64,000 nucleotides of DNA from Winogradskyella sp. J14-2 (GTDB lineage Bacteria > Bacteroidota > Bacteroidia > Flavobacteriales > Flavobacteriaceae), in the NCBI RefSeq assembly GCF_001971725.1, contig NZ_CP019388.1:2994501-3058500 (forward strand), in the 5' to 3' direction. Of this stretch, positions 63,147-64,000 are shown piece after piece (position 1 is the stretch's first letter; each line of letters starts with the position of its first letter). The position numbers and the translations under genes are program-made. Below the pieces are notes generated by a model, which had not been told where the DNA came from, made no database searches, and was given only the letters and a program-made list of their open reading frames with translations.

Positions 63147-64000
63147 TTAAAATCTAAATTCAAATCCTAGACTTCCACCAAAAGGATGTCCTGGCCTTAA
63201 TCCTGCTGGTACTCTAGATACAGCATAAGTTTCGTCTAAAAGGTTAATGATATTTCCCGTTAGACTTAAGGTTTTAGAGAGATGGTATTTTCCAGAAAAA
63301 TCGATAATAAAGCTCGATGCTACTTTTTCATCATTTGGTATAGTACCAGTACCAGCCAATGTTCTAAACTCACCATTGTACCGACCACTTAAATTTAACT
63401 CGTATTTTGCATGCTCTAATGATATAGAGGTGTTAAATTGGTGCATTGGTATATATGGTAATTGATCACCTTCATTTACTTCGCCCCATAAATCATTACT
63501 ACTTCCAAAACTATTTAAAAACTCCGTATGTGTAAATGTATAAGCAAAGGTTACAGGTAATTTAAAACTGCTGTTGTTCTTAAGCACTTCATAATTCAAT
63601 AATAACTCAAGGCCGCTAACTGCGACTTCACCTGCGTTAAACTGGTCTAAAGATCCGGTCCCTCCTGTGGCTGCTAAATCACTGCCCAAAAGATTGGAGT
63701 AATCGTTGTAGAAACCAACTACCTCACCACGGATACCACCAATTGTAAACCTTGAACCAAGCTCATAATTTATACTTTCTTCAGATTCTTCGCCTACAGA
63801 ACTTCCTGGAGGTGAAAACCCTTTGTGCACACCGCCAAAAACAGAAATATTGTTAGAAAAGGAATAATTAAAGCCCATTCCTGGAATAAAAATATCTACT
63901 TTATTTTCTCTAAATGCCAATTCAGAACCTGTTCTATTAGGGTCATTATTACCAAAGTTTTCACGTTGCAATACAATATTTTCATAGCGTAAACCTGGTG
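63147..64000 (-). CDS. TonB-dependent receptor, C-terminal part, cut by the window edge
   Basis: The frame is open to base 64000 (PGLRYENIV continues upstream of the TTG at 63971), so the true start lies outside. About 284 residues of barrel are visible with strands such as PGMGFNYSFSNNISVFGGVHKGFSPP, a FecA-like extracellular loop, and NIINLLDETYAVSRVPAGLRPGHPFGGSLGFEFRF at the end, the typical C-terminal strand with terminal Phe. Probably iron-complex uptake, but the plug is not in the window. Confidence 0.92.
   Translation of the reverse strand, partial: PGLRYENIVLQRENFGNNDPNRTGSELAFRENKVDIFIPGMGFNYSFSNNISVFGGVHKGFSPPGSSVGEESEESINYELGSRFTIGGIRGEVVGFYNDYSNLLGSDLAATGGTGSLDQFNAGEVAVSGLELLLNYEVLKNNSSFKLPVTFAYTFTHTEFLNSFGSSNDLWGEVNEGDQLPYIPMHQFNTSISLEHAKYELNLSGRYNGEFRTLAGTGTIPNDEKVASSFIIDFSGKYHLSKTLSLTGNIINLLDETYAVSRVPAGLRPGHPFGGSLGFEFRF

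Overview
The window is a chromosomal stretch from a marine-type Flavobacteriaceae bacterium (phylum Bacteroidota). The evidence is AT-rich DNA, promoters of the TTG / TAnnTTTG type, type IX secretion (T9SS) C-terminal sorting domains, TonB-dependent receptors, many lipoproteins, a PUR-family protein, and typical Bacteroidota gene orders (udk-ftsB-mutA-mutB; RDD-SpoIIM-DUF4129-DUF4350-MoxR-DUF58). No phage, transposase, plasmid, rRNA or CRISPR was seen. One tRNA (tRNA-Pro, anticodon TGG) is present.

Layout. 1-2352: 3' part of an M16 zinc peptidase gene. 2420-6882: minus-strand operon of uridine kinase, FtsB-like protein and both methylmalonyl-CoA mutase subunits. 6932-8484: lipoprotein cytochrome c with a PQQ-type sugar dehydrogenase. 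8588-9503: tRNA-Pro, a 47-residue membrane protein and a lipoprotein. 9662-13431: thioredoxin reductase, then a YceI / beta-barrel / YceI trio. 13438-19835: envelope and regulatory proteins (GIN domain, PadR-PspC, DUF4870, DUF4442, AIM24). 19863-22145: OxyR, DUF2141 and a lipoprotein. 22163-29980: the MoxR/DUF58/SpoIIM/RDD membrane cluster plus a TRIC-type channel. 30118-35180: cyclophilin, CoA-type Nudix hydrolase, acyltransferase, ECF sigma factor with a membrane partner, and NDH-2. 35400-39227: lysoplasmalogenase, TonB-dependent receptor and TonB. 39303-45755: GNAT, redoxin, CsaA, M14 peptidase, PUR protein and an ABC exporter. 45889-49009: leucine-type dehydrogenase, NusB, DUF1573 and YajC. 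49074-49673: a YdeI/DUF1801 gene broken by one stop codon.

The most unusual region is 49879-58305. A short T9SS protein duplicates the C-terminal module of a 1883-residue T9SS adhesin-like protein that follows it. The large protein carries three almost identical 654-bp (218-residue) repeats and part of a fourth. It is followed within 14 bp by a 68-residue secreted protein with an exosortase-type tail (PLDGG, hydrophobic helix, basic end), then a GTG-start exosortase-like membrane protein with Cys/Arg/His catalytic candidates, and an overlapping multi-pass membrane protein of unknown function. It reads as a T9SS surface protein coupled to a tiny exosortase sorting cassette.

58302-64000 holds peptidase T, a tandem universal stress protein, pyrD, a LysE-type exporter, HMG-CoA lyase and the 3' end of a TonB-dependent receptor gene. 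Intergenic DNA carries several dispersed repeats: heptamer tandem arrays at five loci (one inside the mutB reading frame), two palindromic elements of about 130-145 bp, and two copies of a short REP-like sequence.
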